Below are positions 36,032-44,932 of a stretch of DNA of 64,000 nucleotides, in pieces (position 1 is the stretch's first letter; the number at the start of each line of letters is the position of its first letter). This DNA is from Euhalothece natronophila Z-M001. GTDB taxonomy: Bacteria; Cyanobacteriota; Cyanobacteriia; Cyanobacteriales; Rubidibacteraceae. The position numbers and the translations under genes were made by a program. The DNA lies in assembly GCF_007904085.1 (NCBI RefSeq), contig NZ_CP042326.1, forward strand, positions 2,914,001 through 2,978,000. Direction: 5' to 3'. Below the pieces are notes generated by a model that was not told the origin of the DNA, made no database searches, and saw only the letters and a program-made list of their open reading frames with translations.

Positions 36032-36080
36032 GTAGTGCAGCCATCTTGGCTGCTACTAGGGAGCAAGATGCTCCCACTAC
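36032..36080. repeat. double-hairpin repeat with complementary loops
   Basis: GCAGCC ATCTT GGCTGC (36037-36053) and GGGAGC AAGAT GCTCCC (36059-36075) lie inside an outer stem GTAGTG/CACTAC. The two 5-nt loops are reverse complements. This is a REP-like element of the kind scattered in cyanobacterial genomes. Confidence 0.7.
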
Positions 36081-36110
36081 TTTTAAGTTGCTGTTTTTTA
36101 TATGAAATAT

Positions 36111-37180
36111 CTAAATGTTTGCTACAGATAAAGCATTGAGAATAAAGTCCCATCCAGTGATCTGAGTAATCACTTGAGAACTTAATTTTGATAAGATTTT
36201 GGAAAGTCGCTTTCTTAAATCATCTAAATCGGGAAAGAATTCCCATTTCAAAGGTTTCTTAATTTCTTGCCATAATCGTTCAATGGGATTAACTTCTGGG
36301 GAATAAGGTGGTTGGAAAATTAAAATGACATTATCAGGAAGTTGTAACTCTAACCAAGTATGGCAACGACTGTTATCAACTTGTATTAAGTGTAAATCGT
36401 CAGGATATTCTTGAGCAAACCAGCTTAAATACTGCTCAAAGCAAAGACCATCAAGATGAGAAAATTCTCTGAAAAAATTCTCTCCCGTTCTCGGTTCCAC
36501 TAAACCGTACAACCATAAATAATCAAACTTCCACTGTTTTTTTCCTGTCGGTTGAATTCCTTTACCTGTAATTTTTGTATCGTGAAGTGTGATTAACCCG
36601 ATTCGAGATTCATCTTGGCACCAATATCTAATGTTTTGATATCGTTTAACCTTTTCTGAATTAGCTTCTAGTTGGGTTGTAACAATTTCACTTAGTTTTT
36701 TTTAAAAGCTTCCGGTGCTCCCAATTCCTGTTTGCTATGAACTGGACGTGGCACTTTCAGTTTTCCTTCTAAACCATAGCGGACTCGTTTATGAACAGCA
36801 CTATAACTAATATCAATATCTTGAATTAACTGAAGCCATGTTTGAATTTCCTTATAACTAGAAAATCCTTCTGGATCTTCTAGTTCTTGGATTAATTTTT
36901 TTTCTACTGATGGCGTGATTTTAGGGACTCGCCCAGGACTTTTCTTAACTTCTAAAAGACCTTTGAGACCTCCTTTGCGATATTTACTGAGCCATCTTGA
37001 TACTGTCGTTCGGTGTTTTCCGATTAGGGAGGCGAGCGCGCCGGTACTTCTGACTTGGTTCGTTTTCAGCCAATACAAGACTTGGATTCGTTCTTTGACT
37101 TCACTGTTTTGGGAGAAGTTGAGCTGTTTTTTAAGCTCTTGAGCTGACTCGGCAATCTCAATTTTAATGACACCTGCCAT
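36111..37180 (-). CDS. IS630 transposase made by -1 frameshifting
   Basis: Frame A (37180-36692, 162 residues) carries the HTH region: TGALASLIGKHRTTVSRWLS and SYKEIQTWLQLIQDIDISYS. It ends ...GCT TTT AAA AAA AAC TAA. The heptamer A AAA AAC at 36701-36695 is a canonical slippery site; a -1 shift continues as L-S-E-I-V-T-T-Q and stays open to the stop at 36111. Frame B supplies the DDE residues: WCQDESRIGLI, HLIQVDNSRCHTW and PPYSPEVNPIERLWQEIK. The fused product would be about 355 residues, normal for the family, and nothing else is broken. This organisation is known for IS630. Confidence 0.85.
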
Positions 37181-37264
37181 AGCTAATCTCGATTACTAAC
37201 AATCTCTCCCTCTATTTGTAGCATACACAGTTCCATTTCATATTATTTGGAATCACTATAAAAA

Positions 37265-37285
37265 TCCTCTCCTAGTAGGAGAGGA
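37265..37285 (-). terminator. Rho-independent terminator of the mechanosensitive-channel gene
   Basis: TCCTCTCCTACTAGGAGAGGA on the minus strand is a near-perfect 9-bp stem followed by TTTTT, about 30 nt after the stop. The IS630 right end begins six bases further on. Confidence 0.85.
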
Positions 37286-37313
37286 GATTAGCAATACTTA
37301 AAATTTACGATAA

Positions 37314-38981
37314 CTATTGATCAGAGGACTTAAAGTTGTTGAGCCATTCTCGCACCTGTTCGGCAGCAATTTCACGAGAGCCTAAACCAAAGGCGAGCGC
37401 GATCGCGACAGCAATTGATCCGAATAGTAAGCCAAATGCCAAGTTAACAATGTTAGGTGCAATTCCCATTTGTTGTAATCCCAAAGCCAAACTAAAGGCA
37501 ATAATCACAATGCGAGCGGCTTGGGCAAGGGTGCGGCTTTGTCTCATGCCAGAACTAGAAATGAGATTAAAGGCAAGATTGGCAAAGTATAACCCAATGG
37601 CAAAGATAATTAAACCAGCAATAATTCGCCCAGAAACTTCAACAATGCCACCCACTAACTCTGTAAGAGCTTGAATATCAAGAATACTAGCTGCTCCTAA
37701 AGTAGCAAACAGCATTAACCCGACAAGGGTAATAATTCCCATTAACTCTGAGGGAGTTCGGGTGGGAACTTGGGCTTGAGGAGCTTCTCCTTGATCAGTA
37801 ATAATTGTGTCTGCTTCCTCACTTTCCTCGGTTTCACGAGCCGGACGTTGTAAGCCTAACCAAGTTGAGATATTGTTAAACCCGACATCGGTAAGGAAGT
37901 TAGTAACAAATTCACTAATGTACTGAGCCAGGAAGTAAGTAACCAGAAGGACTAACGTCGCTCCAAAGATTCTCGGTAAGGTATTGAAAAATTGACCCAA
38001 CATGGTCACCGCTGGACCAGAAATTGCTTGGATTTGTAGGGCTTCTAAAGCCGCGATCGCGACGGGAATTAAAATCAGCACATAGACTACTGTGCCGATA
38101 ATCCAAGAGAGAGATTGAGTTTGACCAGTTCCAGATAAGCCAATACGACCACCGAGTTGATCAGCACCAGTAGTGGTAAGAAGATTGGTAACAATTTTGC
38201 GGACAATCTGAGCAATAAACCAACCGATAATCCCAATTAAAATTGCAGCAAAGATATTGGGAAGGATACCAAGAACCCCATTAACTAATTCTTGAACCGG
38301 TCGTAAAGTTCCTTCTAACTCTAAGGTACTCAGAACTGAAGGCAGGAAAATCAGGAAAATCAGCCAGTAGAGGGTATTACCAATGGTGTCACTGATTAAC
38401 AGTTCATTGTCAGTATCGGTGCTACCAATTTGTTCTCCAAAGCGCTGATCAATATCCATGGCTCGTAAAATCCGAACCGTTAAAATTCTCACGAGGGTAG
38501 CAAGTAGCCAAGCAATCCCAAGGAGAATCGCTGCTGCCGCAATTTGAGGTAAAAAGCCCGTGACTTGATTGAGGAGGGCGTTCAGCGGTTCTGTCACTGC
38601 ATCCAGTTGCAGTGGTTGCAACGCAGCAACAATTACAAATAGTCGAACTAGCCAGAGAACAATTTCACCAATCCAGTTTTCTACCGGAGGTGGTTCTTCT
38701 CCCTGTTGTCCAGTTAGCCAAGTTGCAATTCGCTGATCAAGCTTAGTTCTTTTGATAAATTGCTTATTGACCACACGTCGGATCCACGGAGCCACTATCA
38801 ACCAGCCAGCGAATAAGATGAGTAAAGCATAGACAAAAGCAGAAACATCTTCAGTAATGAGGGTTGCCAGTTGATTACCTAGAGCTCTACCAAATTCCTG
38901 TATAGCAGTCAACCCATTTTCAGTTTGCGCCAAAAGTCTCGGTGGTTGGATAAAGACAATCGAATGATTAGCGATAATCAT
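37314..38981 (-). CDS. mechanosensitive channel-type membrane protein (TM-helix repeats)
   Basis: 555 residues, with about ten or more transmembrane helices. Repeated units such as FLPQIAAAAILLGIAWLLAT, ILPNIFAAILIGIIGWFIAQ and TLPRIFGATLVLLVTYFLAQ are the conserved TM-helix repeats (PF05552) found in MscS-related and CmpX-like proteins. The C-terminal FGLLFGSIAVAIALAFGLGS resembles the MscS pore helix. The acidic central loop (about 370-405) is likely cytoplasmic. Expected role: small-conductance channel in osmotic adaptation; the typical β-domain is missing. Confidence 0.87.
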   Translation of the reverse strand: MIIANHSIVFIQPPRLLAQTENGLTAIQEFGRALGNQLATLITEDVSAFVYALLILFAGWLIVAPWIRRVVNKQFIKRTKLDQRIATWLTGQQGEEPPPVENWIGEIVLWLVRLFVIVAALQPLQLDAVTEPLNALLNQVTGFLPQIAAAAILLGIAWLLATLVRILTVRILRAMDIDQRFGEQIGSTDTDNELLISDTIGNTLYWLIFLIFLPSVLSTLELEGTLRPVQELVNGVLGILPNIFAAILIGIIGWFIAQIVRKIVTNLLTTTGADQLGGRIGLSGTGQTQSLSWIIGTVVYVLILIPVAIAALEALQIQAISGPAVTMLGQFFNTLPRIFGATLVLLVTYFLAQYISEFVTNFLTDVGFNNISTWLGLQRPARETEESEEADTIITDQGEAPQAQVPTRTPSELMGIITLVGLMLFATLGAASILDIQALTELVGGIVEVSGRIIAGLIIFAIGLYFANLAFNLISSSGMRQSRTLAQAARIVIIAFSLALGLQQMGIAPNIVNLAFGLLFGSIAVAIALAFGLGSREIAAEQVREWLNNFKSSDQ

Positions 38982-39081
38982 GGTTTTTTCTTAATAGAAT
39001 AAAGAGTGTGTACACTTAGCCAAGCATTAGGCTGATATTAAGAGCAGTATAAGCAAAGACTTGGCAATAATGCCATTAAAA

Positions 39082-41139
39082 CCCACATTCCGCACCCCAA
39101 CTGTCACATCGTCCGTTCCCCCTGGCTGAAATGAGAAGAGTTGCTCTTGGTACGTCCATTGGTCACATTGTAAGAGTGACTGCTTTTCAGGGACTCCCGT
39201 AGCACCCAGAGCCAAAAAAGGTGGGTTTCCAGAGAAGGAAAAGAAAGATAAACTAATCAATAAATCTTTTCTTGATGAGAATGAATTATGGTTAGTGTCT
39301 CGAATCACTTATCATCAATCGAAGTCACCAATTTAGACCATTTAGGAATTGTGGCAGGGTTAATTGATGAAATCGGACTGGTAGAACAAATCAATGAATT
39401 AGTGGTAGAACAAGCAGGAGAAAAAGTTAGCCCGGGTCATGCAGTTAAGGCAATGATTCTCAACGGATTGGGACTTTTTTCATCTCCCTTATACCTATTT
39501 CCAAAATTCTTTGAAGGCAAACCAACGGAACATTTAATTGGAGAAGGAATTCAAGCAGAACACTTAAATGATGATCGATTAGGACGAGTCTTAGACAAAT
39601 TATATTTAACGGGATTAGAAGACATATTTCTCAGCATCGCCTTAAAAGCAGTCCAAAAATTTTCGATTGGTGCAGAAAGTATCCATCTCGATTCAAGCTC
39701 TTTAAGTGTCGAAGGAGAATACGAAAATACTTTAATAGAAGAAGCCAAGGTAGAAGTAAATTCGGAAGAAGGAGAAAAGCGAAATCCTCCTCAACAGATT
39801 CAAATTACCTATGGTTATTCTCGGGATAAACGCCCAGACTTAAAACAGTTTATGGTCGATTTAATTGGTAGTGGCGATGGGGATATTCCCCTTTTCTTAA
39901 GAACCGGAAGTGGCAATGAATCAGACCAAAAAATATTTCCTGAAATCTTTAAGCAATTCCGAAATCAAGTTAATTTCGATTCATTGATGGTAGCAGATAG
40001 GGCACTATACACCGCGGAAAATTTGAAACAAATGCAAGACTTGAAATGGCTGACGCGAGTTCCCTTCCGTCTGAAACCAGCTCAAGCTCTTGCTAGACAA
40101 ATTAAATCCTCTCAAATGAGTTCCAGTTCTCTTGAGGGATATCGTTACTCGATTCACCAGAGAACTTCTGGGGGAATTGAACAACGATGGTTAGTGGTAG
40201 AAAGTGAAGAAAGAAAGGAATCCGACCAAAAACGTCTTCTAAAAAAAATAGAGAAAGAGCGACTGGAAGGAGAAAAACAATTACGACAGTTATCTCGACA
40301 AACTTATGCTTGTGTCCCTGATGCCATCAAAGCAGTCAAAAAACTAGAAAAGAAATTTAAGTATCATCAAATCAGCCAGATTGAAACTCGTGAAGAAAAT
40401 AACAATCACCGCAAGCAAGCTCGGGTTAAAGTTCAAGCAGACTTAGAAGAAAATTTAGCCCTGATTCAGGAAGAAAAACAACTAGCTGGACGGTTTCTTC
40501 TCGCCACTAATGTTCTAGATGAAGCTGAACTTTCTCCGAATCAAATGCTCATTGAATATAAAGAGCAACAGTCAACGGAAAGGGGATTTCGGTTCTTAAA
40601 AGACCCCATGTTTTTAGCAGACAGCATTTTCATTAAATCTCCTGAACGAATTCAGGCGATGGTCTTAATTCTGGGCTTGTGTCTGCTCATTTATAATTTG
40701 GGGCAAAGAGAACTGCGCTCGGCTTTAGTTAGACGAGGGGAAATGGTTAAAAATCAATTAGGGAAAGAAACCAATTCTCCTACTTTACGTTGGATTTTTC
40801 AACAATTTCAAGCGGTTCACTTGTTGAAATTTAGAGGAGAAAACGAAGTTTCTAATCTCACTGAAGAGAGATTAAATTTACTACAATTGTTTCCCAAACC
40901 TTGCCAACAATATTATTTATTAGTGTAAGGGAAGTTTCCCCGAAGGAGTGAAAATCAAAGCTGAAGTCAGTTAAGAGCTGCTGTAATTTCAGGCTTAGGA
41001 ATTCTCAATTACTCTTGGTTGATGAGAATAAGAAGAGTTCACCCTGATTCTCCCCCTAAGTTTGATGCTAAAATCAATCAATTCCCCTTGATACGGTCGC
41101 CAAACGGACAAGGTGACAGTTGAGGGTGCGGAATGTGGG
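39082..41139. mobile_element. IS1634-family insertion sequence
   Basis: Ends CCCACATTCCGCACCCCAAC (39082) and GTTGAGGGTGCGGAATGTGG-G (to 41139) match in inverted orientation, and the similarity continues to about 37 bp with GACAxxGTCCGTT. TTAAAA flanks the element at 39076-39081 and 41140-41145 as target duplication. It contains one intact transposase gene. It inserted about 50 bp downstream of the tnpB stop at 41191. Confidence 0.88.
39288..40928 (+). CDS. IS1634-family transposase
   Basis: 546 residues. The N-terminus EVTNLDHLGIVAGLIDEIGL and LNDDRLGRVLDKLY are characteristic. The DDE residues are in ESIHLDSSSLSVEGEYE (Asp), SLMVADRALYTAENL (Asp) and EYKEQQSTERGFRFLKD (Glu), with the long insertion of this IS4-related class between the second and third residues. 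No disruption is seen, so it could be active. Confidence 0.94.
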   Translation: MVSVSNHLSSIEVTNLDHLGIVAGLIDEIGLVEQINELVVEQAGEKVSPGHAVKAMILNGLGLFSSPLYLFPKFFEGKPTEHLIGEGIQAEHLNDDRLGRVLDKLYLTGLEDIFLSIALKAVQKFSIGAESIHLDSSSLSVEGEYENTLIEEAKVEVNSEEGEKRNPPQQIQITYGYSRDKRPDLKQFMVDLIGSGDGDIPLFLRTGSGNESDQKIFPEIFKQFRNQVNFDSLMVADRALYTAENLKQMQDLKWLTRVPFRLKPAQALARQIKSSQMSSSSLEGYRYSIHQRTSGGIEQRWLVVESEERKESDQKRLLKKIEKERLEGEKQLRQLSRQTYACVPDAIKAVKKLEKKFKYHQISQIETREENNNHRKQARVKVQADLEENLALIQEEKQLAGRFLLATNVLDEAELSPNQMLIEYKEQQSTERGFRFLKDPMFLADSIFIKSPERIQAMVLILGLCLLIYNLGQRELRSALVRRGEMVKNQLGKETNSPTLRWIFQQFQAVHLLKFRGENEVSNLTEERLNLLQLFPKPCQQYYLLV

Positions 41140-41144
41140 TTAAA

Positions 41145-41245
41145 AATTGAATTCGGGTTTATTTTAACTGATACTTGTCAAAATTTCTCTTCAAACTTCA
41201 ATGTGATTCATAAACTGCGCTAATCCGCTTCGCGCTCGGTTAGCG
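41145..41245 (-). ncRNA. presumed ωRNA region of the first TnpB
   Basis: The 3' end of tnpB plus about 45 nt carries the hairpin at 41218-41245. In known systems the RNA extends past the right end into flanking DNA, which gives the guide. Here IS1634 lies only 45-50 bp downstream of the stop, so the guide could read into it. Exact ends are inferred. Confidence 0.35.
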
Positions 41246-42396
41246 TTTTCAGTAGCCCTGGAAATCCTACACGATAGAATCTCCGAGCCTCCAGGCTGGT
41301 TTATAGAGCAACCCCATTTTTGTATCATCAAAGCACCATTGAGATCGGCATCTCCAACCCAACCACAGTATTGATTAGAACACTTAAAACTTTTATTGGT
41401 TCTTATTCCAATGTGTTTGCAACAGTGGCAAGTCTGACTGGTATAGGCAGGAGGAATAGCAATTACTTTTACTCCTTCCTTAACCCCTTTATATTCCAAG
41501 AAAGTTCTTAATTGATAAAAAGCCCAAGAGTTAGACCGTCTTCTTTCAGTCTTGTTTCTGGGTTTCTGGTTAGTCCGTTCACGAATACCAGTTAAGTCTT
41601 CAATTGCCACTGCGGAGTTAGTCTCTTTTGCTTCTGAGATGATAGTTTGACTAATGTTGTGGTTAACCCACTTTTGATATCTCTTTTCACGCCCAGATAA
41701 CCGTTTCAAGACCTCTTTGCATCTTCTGCGAGACGATCTTGTGCCCTGACGCGCTTTTTTCTGAAGAGATGATCTTACTCTAGAAAACTTATCTCTTTTT
41801 CGTTGGATTTCTTTCCCATCCCATCCTTGATTAGTGGACGTTCTAGCTATTTCCCGTCTCCCAAAGTCAACTCCAATAACCTTGTCAGTTTTTTGAGGTT
41901 CTGGATAATCAATCGTTATCTGAACATGACAATACCATTGACCATCTTTATGTTTGCAAATTTGAGCCGAAGTGGGCTTGCGCCCTGTTAGTTTACCCTT
42001 ATGGTAATTGCTGGTTCTTAAGGCTAGTCTTAACCGCTTACCAAGAGTAGAGACGCTAACTGTCCAATCTTTTTCCCGAAAAGAGAAAGTCCTACCATCA
42101 CAATCGAAAGAGGTGGGTTTGAACCCTTTAACTTTCCGACCTTTATGTTTGGCAGTCTTTCGGTTAGAGGCGACCCTAGCGCAAGCACGGACAATATGGT
42201 TAGCCTTTAACCCAAACTGTTCTTTAACATTGTTATAGCAGACAGCTTGGATTGAGTTGCGATTGGTTAAACGATGGTTTACGTTCTCATTCACCCAAGT
42301 ACAAGCATTAGCAAAAGCCTGAGCAGTTTCTTCAAGTTGAGTGGCTTGCTCAGGTTCTACATTTAGCTTTACTACAAGGGTCAGAGTCTGTTCCAT
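41191..42396 (-). CDS. tnpB: TnpB RNA-guided nuclease (IS200/IS605 superfamily), orphan
   Basis: 401 residues. The split RuvC acidic residues are present: VIGVDFGRREIA (Asp), SAVAIEDLTGIRERT (Glu) and GDADLNGALMI (Asp). A CxxC zinc finger (SQTCHCCKHIGIR and FKCSNQYCGWVGD) separates the last two. TnpB proteins cut DNA guided by an ωRNA made from the element's 3' end. A hairpin (GCTAAnCCG...CGGTTAGC, 41218-41245) lies within the last codons, as expected for such an RNA. No tnpA is nearby, so transposition in cis is not possible. A LE-type hairpin lies at 42442-42474. Confidence 0.9.
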   Translation of the reverse strand: MEQTLTLVVKLNVEPEQATQLEETAQAFANACTWVNENVNHRLTNRNSIQAVCYNNVKEQFGLKANHIVRACARVASNRKTAKHKGRKVKGFKPTSFDCDGRTFSFREKDWTVSVSTLGKRLRLALRTSNYHKGKLTGRKPTSAQICKHKDGQWYCHVQITIDYPEPQKTDKVIGVDFGRREIARTSTNQGWDGKEIQRKRDKFSRVRSSLQKKARQGTRSSRRRCKEVLKRLSGREKRYQKWVNHNISQTIISEAKETNSAVAIEDLTGIRERTNQKPRNKTERRRSNSWAFYQLRTFLEYKGVKEGVKVIAIPPAYTSQTCHCCKHIGIRTNKSFKCSNQYCGWVGDADLNGALMIQKWGCSINQPGGSEILSCRISRATENANRARSGLAQFMNHIEV

Positions 42397-42763
42397 CTTT
42401 TTTAAAAAGTCACGACGATGAGTCTAGCACATCTAAAGTTGGTTTAGCTTCGGGGATCGAACCCGTGGCTAAACGCGCTATCCCTCTACGACCCGCTTCG
42501 CTGAGGTCCTAGCCTCCCGCGCTTTCGGTGAAATTCATCGCTATAATTCTCTCTTTACAGTACTTATACTCATGCTATTACCACGTTAGGCTTAGAGTTT
42601 AGGGAATGATTTAATTAAGGGAATTACTATGAATCCTTTAATAAACTGCTCTCACTTATAAAGGTTAATTAGATTGGGGAACAAGTCTCTCGGCAATTAT
42701 GTTACCTTTACATGGGCTTAATATTTATTTACAATCCAATCAAGGAGGATTTAGGATACCGCT
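42397..42763. other. left-end region of the first TnpB element and permease leader
   Basis: 367 nt without a gene. GTTTAGC (42442-42448) pairs with GCTAAAC (42468-42474) around a second short stem CGGG/CCCG; this is the subterminal hairpin expected at an IS200/IS605 left end. Further upstream a GACC/GGTC hairpin holds a CGCTTCGCT loop. From about 42560 on only AT-rich leader sequence is seen, ending with AAGGAGG at 42741 for the permease. Confidence 0.5.
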
Positions 42764-43507
42764 GTGACTATTTTATGGTTAGTAGGGGCAAGTTGCATCG
42801 GCTGGTTTATAAGCAGCCTTGTTGGTGGGGGAAGTCCTCTAATCTTAATACCGGTAATGAGCTTATTTCTCGAAGCCTCTGCAATTCCTCCCATTATTAC
42901 GATTGGGATGTTATTTGGTAATGGGCAACGAGTGGGATTATATTGGCAAGAAATTGATTTAGAATTGACGCGTTGGTATTTGCCAGGTGCTATTTTAGGC
43001 GCGATTGCAGGAGTTTTTTTATTTACAAAGCTACAATTAGAATGGCTAACACTCTTGTTAGGGATTATTCTCATCACCTCAATTTTTAGTTACCGTTTAG
43101 CAGAAATTTTACCCTTATTTCAAGTTAAAAGCTGGTACTTTTTGCCAGTTGGTTTTATTTATGCTTTTCTCTCTGGATTGATGGGGAGTACTGGTCCTTT
43201 ACTTAATCCTTTATATCTTAATTATGGTTTAGAAAAAGAAAAAATGATTGGCACAAAATCTGCTCATGTTTTAGTGGTTCATATTGTAAAAATCTTTACC
43301 TATCTTAGCTTCGGAATTTTTTCTTCTTCTATTATTGTCTATGGCTTAATCATTGGTATTGGAGCTTTTCCAGGAAATTGGCTAGGTCAAAAGGTTTTAG
43401 TTAGAATGGAAACAACACAGTTTCGGAAAATCGCGATCGCGTTTGTTTTAATTAGTGGTTTCATGTTAATTTGGAATCAAAGACATATTCTTAGCTTTAT
43501 TTATTAA
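42764..43507 (+). CDS. TauE/SafE-family permease
   Basis: 247 residues, GTG start, seven to eight transmembrane helices. The N-terminal [20 protein letters not shown] and the central [20 protein letters not shown] are the two inverted half motifs of the TauE/SafE (DUF81) family, which exports or imports sulfite, sulfonates or other anions. Substrate unknown. An AAGGAGG at 42741 is 16 nt upstream of the GTG, longer than usual; no other in-frame start exists after the TAG at 42752. It is 1 nt before aroB. Confidence 0.87.
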   Translation: MTILWLVGASCIGWFISSLVGGGSPLILIPVMSLFLEASAIPPIITIGMLFGNGQRVGLYWQEIDLELTRWYLPGAILGAIAGVFLFTKLQLEWLTLLLGIILITSIFSYRLAEILPLFQVKSWYFLPVGFIYAFLSGLMGSTGPLLNPLYLNYGLEKEKMIGTKSAHVLVVHIVKIFTYLSFGIFSSSIIVYGLIIGIGAFPGNWLGQKVLVRMETTQFRKIAIAFVLISGFMLIWNQRHILSFIY

Positions 43508-43508
43508 A

Positions 43509-44612
43509 ATGTTATCAGAAATTACAGTTAATTTAGAAACTAATTCTTATCAGATCGCGATCGCGCCTCAATTAATTAATAACATTGGCAGTTACTTACA
43601 ATCTCTTCCCATTGGCAATAAAATTATAGTGGTATCTAATACCATGATTTTTGACCACTATGGTGAATCACTAATTAAAGCTATAGAAAAAGCCAACTTT
43701 TCCGTTTCCTATAAAATTCTTCCTGATGGGGAACGACATAAAACCCTTCTTTCGGTGCAAAAAATTTATGATCAAGCCCTAGAAAACTATCTGGAACGAT
43801 CTTCAACCCTAATTGCCCTTGGTGGCGGTGTAATTGGCGATATGACAGGGTTTGCTGCGGCTACTTGGTTAAGGGGAATTAATGTTATTCAAATTCCCAC
43901 CTCTTTATTAGCGATGGTTGACGCAGCCATTGGCGGAAAAACAGGAGTCAATCATCCCCAAGGAAAAAATTTAATTGGCGCATTTCATCAACCCAAATTA
44001 GTCTTAATTGATCCCGAAGTCTTAAAAACCCTTCCTCATCGTGAATTTCGTGCTGGAATGGCAGAAGTGATCAAATATGGGGTGATTTGGAGTGATGACT
44101 TATTTCAACAATTAGAAAGCGCACAACGCTTAGATCAGTTAGATTATCTAAGCTCAGACTTATTACAAAATATTCTTACACAATCCTGTCAAGCCAAAGC
44201 TGATGTAGTGAGTCAAGATGAAAAAGAAGGAGGATTAAGGGCTATTTTAAACTATGGTCATACCGTTGGTCATGCCATTGAAAGTTTAACGGGATATCGC
44301 TTAGTGAATCATGGTGAAGCCGTTGCCATCGGCATGTCAGTAGCAGGAAAAATTGCCGTTAAAATGGGGTATTGGTCAGAACAAGAAAGCCAACGTCAAG
44401 ACCAATTAATTCTCAAAACAGGGTTACCCAAAACAGTTCCCCCCATGTTGAAAGTTGAAGACATCTTAGAAACCCTAAAAAGTGATAAAAAAGTCAAAAA
44501 TGGGAAAGTTCGATTTGTATTGCCACAAAAAATTGGCGCAGCCACTGTTACTGACGAAGTGAGTCCAGAAATTGTGAAAGAAGCAGTTAAAGAATGTCAA
44601 GAAAGTACATAA
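43509..44612 (+). CDS. aroB: 3-dehydroquinate synthase
   Basis: 367 residues. NAD-binding and active-site motifs: [51 protein letters not shown] and [13 protein letters not shown] (zinc ligands). It converts DAHP to 3-dehydroquinate in the shikimate pathway; AroQ, the next step, is encoded at 32263. The ATG follows the permease stop by 1 nt, so they share a message. The gene has no defect. Confidence 0.97.
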   Translation: MLSEITVNLETNSYQIAIAPQLINNIGSYLQSLPIGNKIIVVSNTMIFDHYGESLIKAIEKANFSVSYKILPDGERHKTLLSVQKIYDQALENYLERSSTLIALGGGVIGDMTGFAAATWLRGINVIQIPTSLLAMVDAAIGGKTGVNHPQGKNLIGAFHQPKLVLIDPEVLKTLPHREFRAGMAEVIKYGVIWSDDLFQQLESAQRLDQLDYLSSDLLQNILTQSCQAKADVVSQDEKEGGLRAILNYGHTVGHAIESLTGYRLVNHGEAVAIGMSVAGKIAVKMGYWSEQESQRQDQLILKTGLPKTVPPMLKVEDILETLKSDKKVKNGKVRFVLPQKIGAATVTDEVSPEIVKEAVKECQEST

Positions 44613-44617
44613 GTTTT

Positions 44618-44643
44618 TGTCCTTTGTCCTTTGTACACTAATG
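44618..44643. repeat. fragment of the 49-bp intergenic repeat family
   Basis: GTCCTTTGTCCTTTGTAC followed by CACTAATGAC matches the unit of the tandem array at 25795, just after the aroB stop. Confidence 0.55.
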
Positions 44644-44647
44644 ACAA

Positions 44648-44932
44648 GTGAGCTACTCCCGTTAAATCGAAGATTCTAACGGGAGCTTCCTACCCAATCG
44701 GTTGCTTTTCTAATCGTAGGAAAAGAGAAGTCTTACACCAAGGCGATAGGCGAACAGCCCGGCTCCCGAGCTTTATAGATAATTGGATGGAAGAGAATCA
44801 AAAATTCTTTTATATCTTGGCTTGGTTTTCGCCGAAAAAAGTTCCCCATCTGAAACTTTTTCCATGATAGCACGACTGTTCTCATTCATCTCACCGACAA
44901 ATCAAAGATTCTGTCGGGAGACTTCTGAGAAC
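44648..44932. mobile_element. non-autonomous IS200/IS605-like element (PATE-type)
   Basis: Two related hairpins bound about 285 bp: TCCCGTTA/TAACGGGA (44657-44684) and CCGACA/TGTCGG (44894-44917). Both have the loop AATCxAAGATTC and are followed by GGGAGxCTTC or GGGAGCTTC. Such subterminal hairpins are how TnpA recognises IS200/IS605 ends. The interior has no open frame; it includes GTAGGAAGCTCCCG- and CGCCTATCGCCTTGG-type stretches that resemble the 3' region of tnpB elements. It supplies the end of thrB. Confidence 0.6.

Larger units (their letters stand above)
36011..37258. mobile_element. IS630-family element with a frameshifted transposase
   Basis: Ends TAGTCGTTCCAA (36011) and TTGGAATCACTA (to 37258) form short imperfect inverted repeats, flanked on both sides by TA (36009-36010 and 37259-37260). 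The element contains two overlapping minus-strand frames joined by a slippery site. Its right end abuts the terminator hairpin of the mechanosensitive-channel gene. A double-hairpin repeat (36032-36080) lies inside its left end. Confidence 0.8.

Noticed and set aside
42440-42475. tRNA-like T-arm (GGGTTCGATCCC) before the first tnpB
   Set aside because: No matching acceptor, D or anticodon arms; the bases form a GTTTAGC/GCTAAAC hairpin that fits a transposon left end better.
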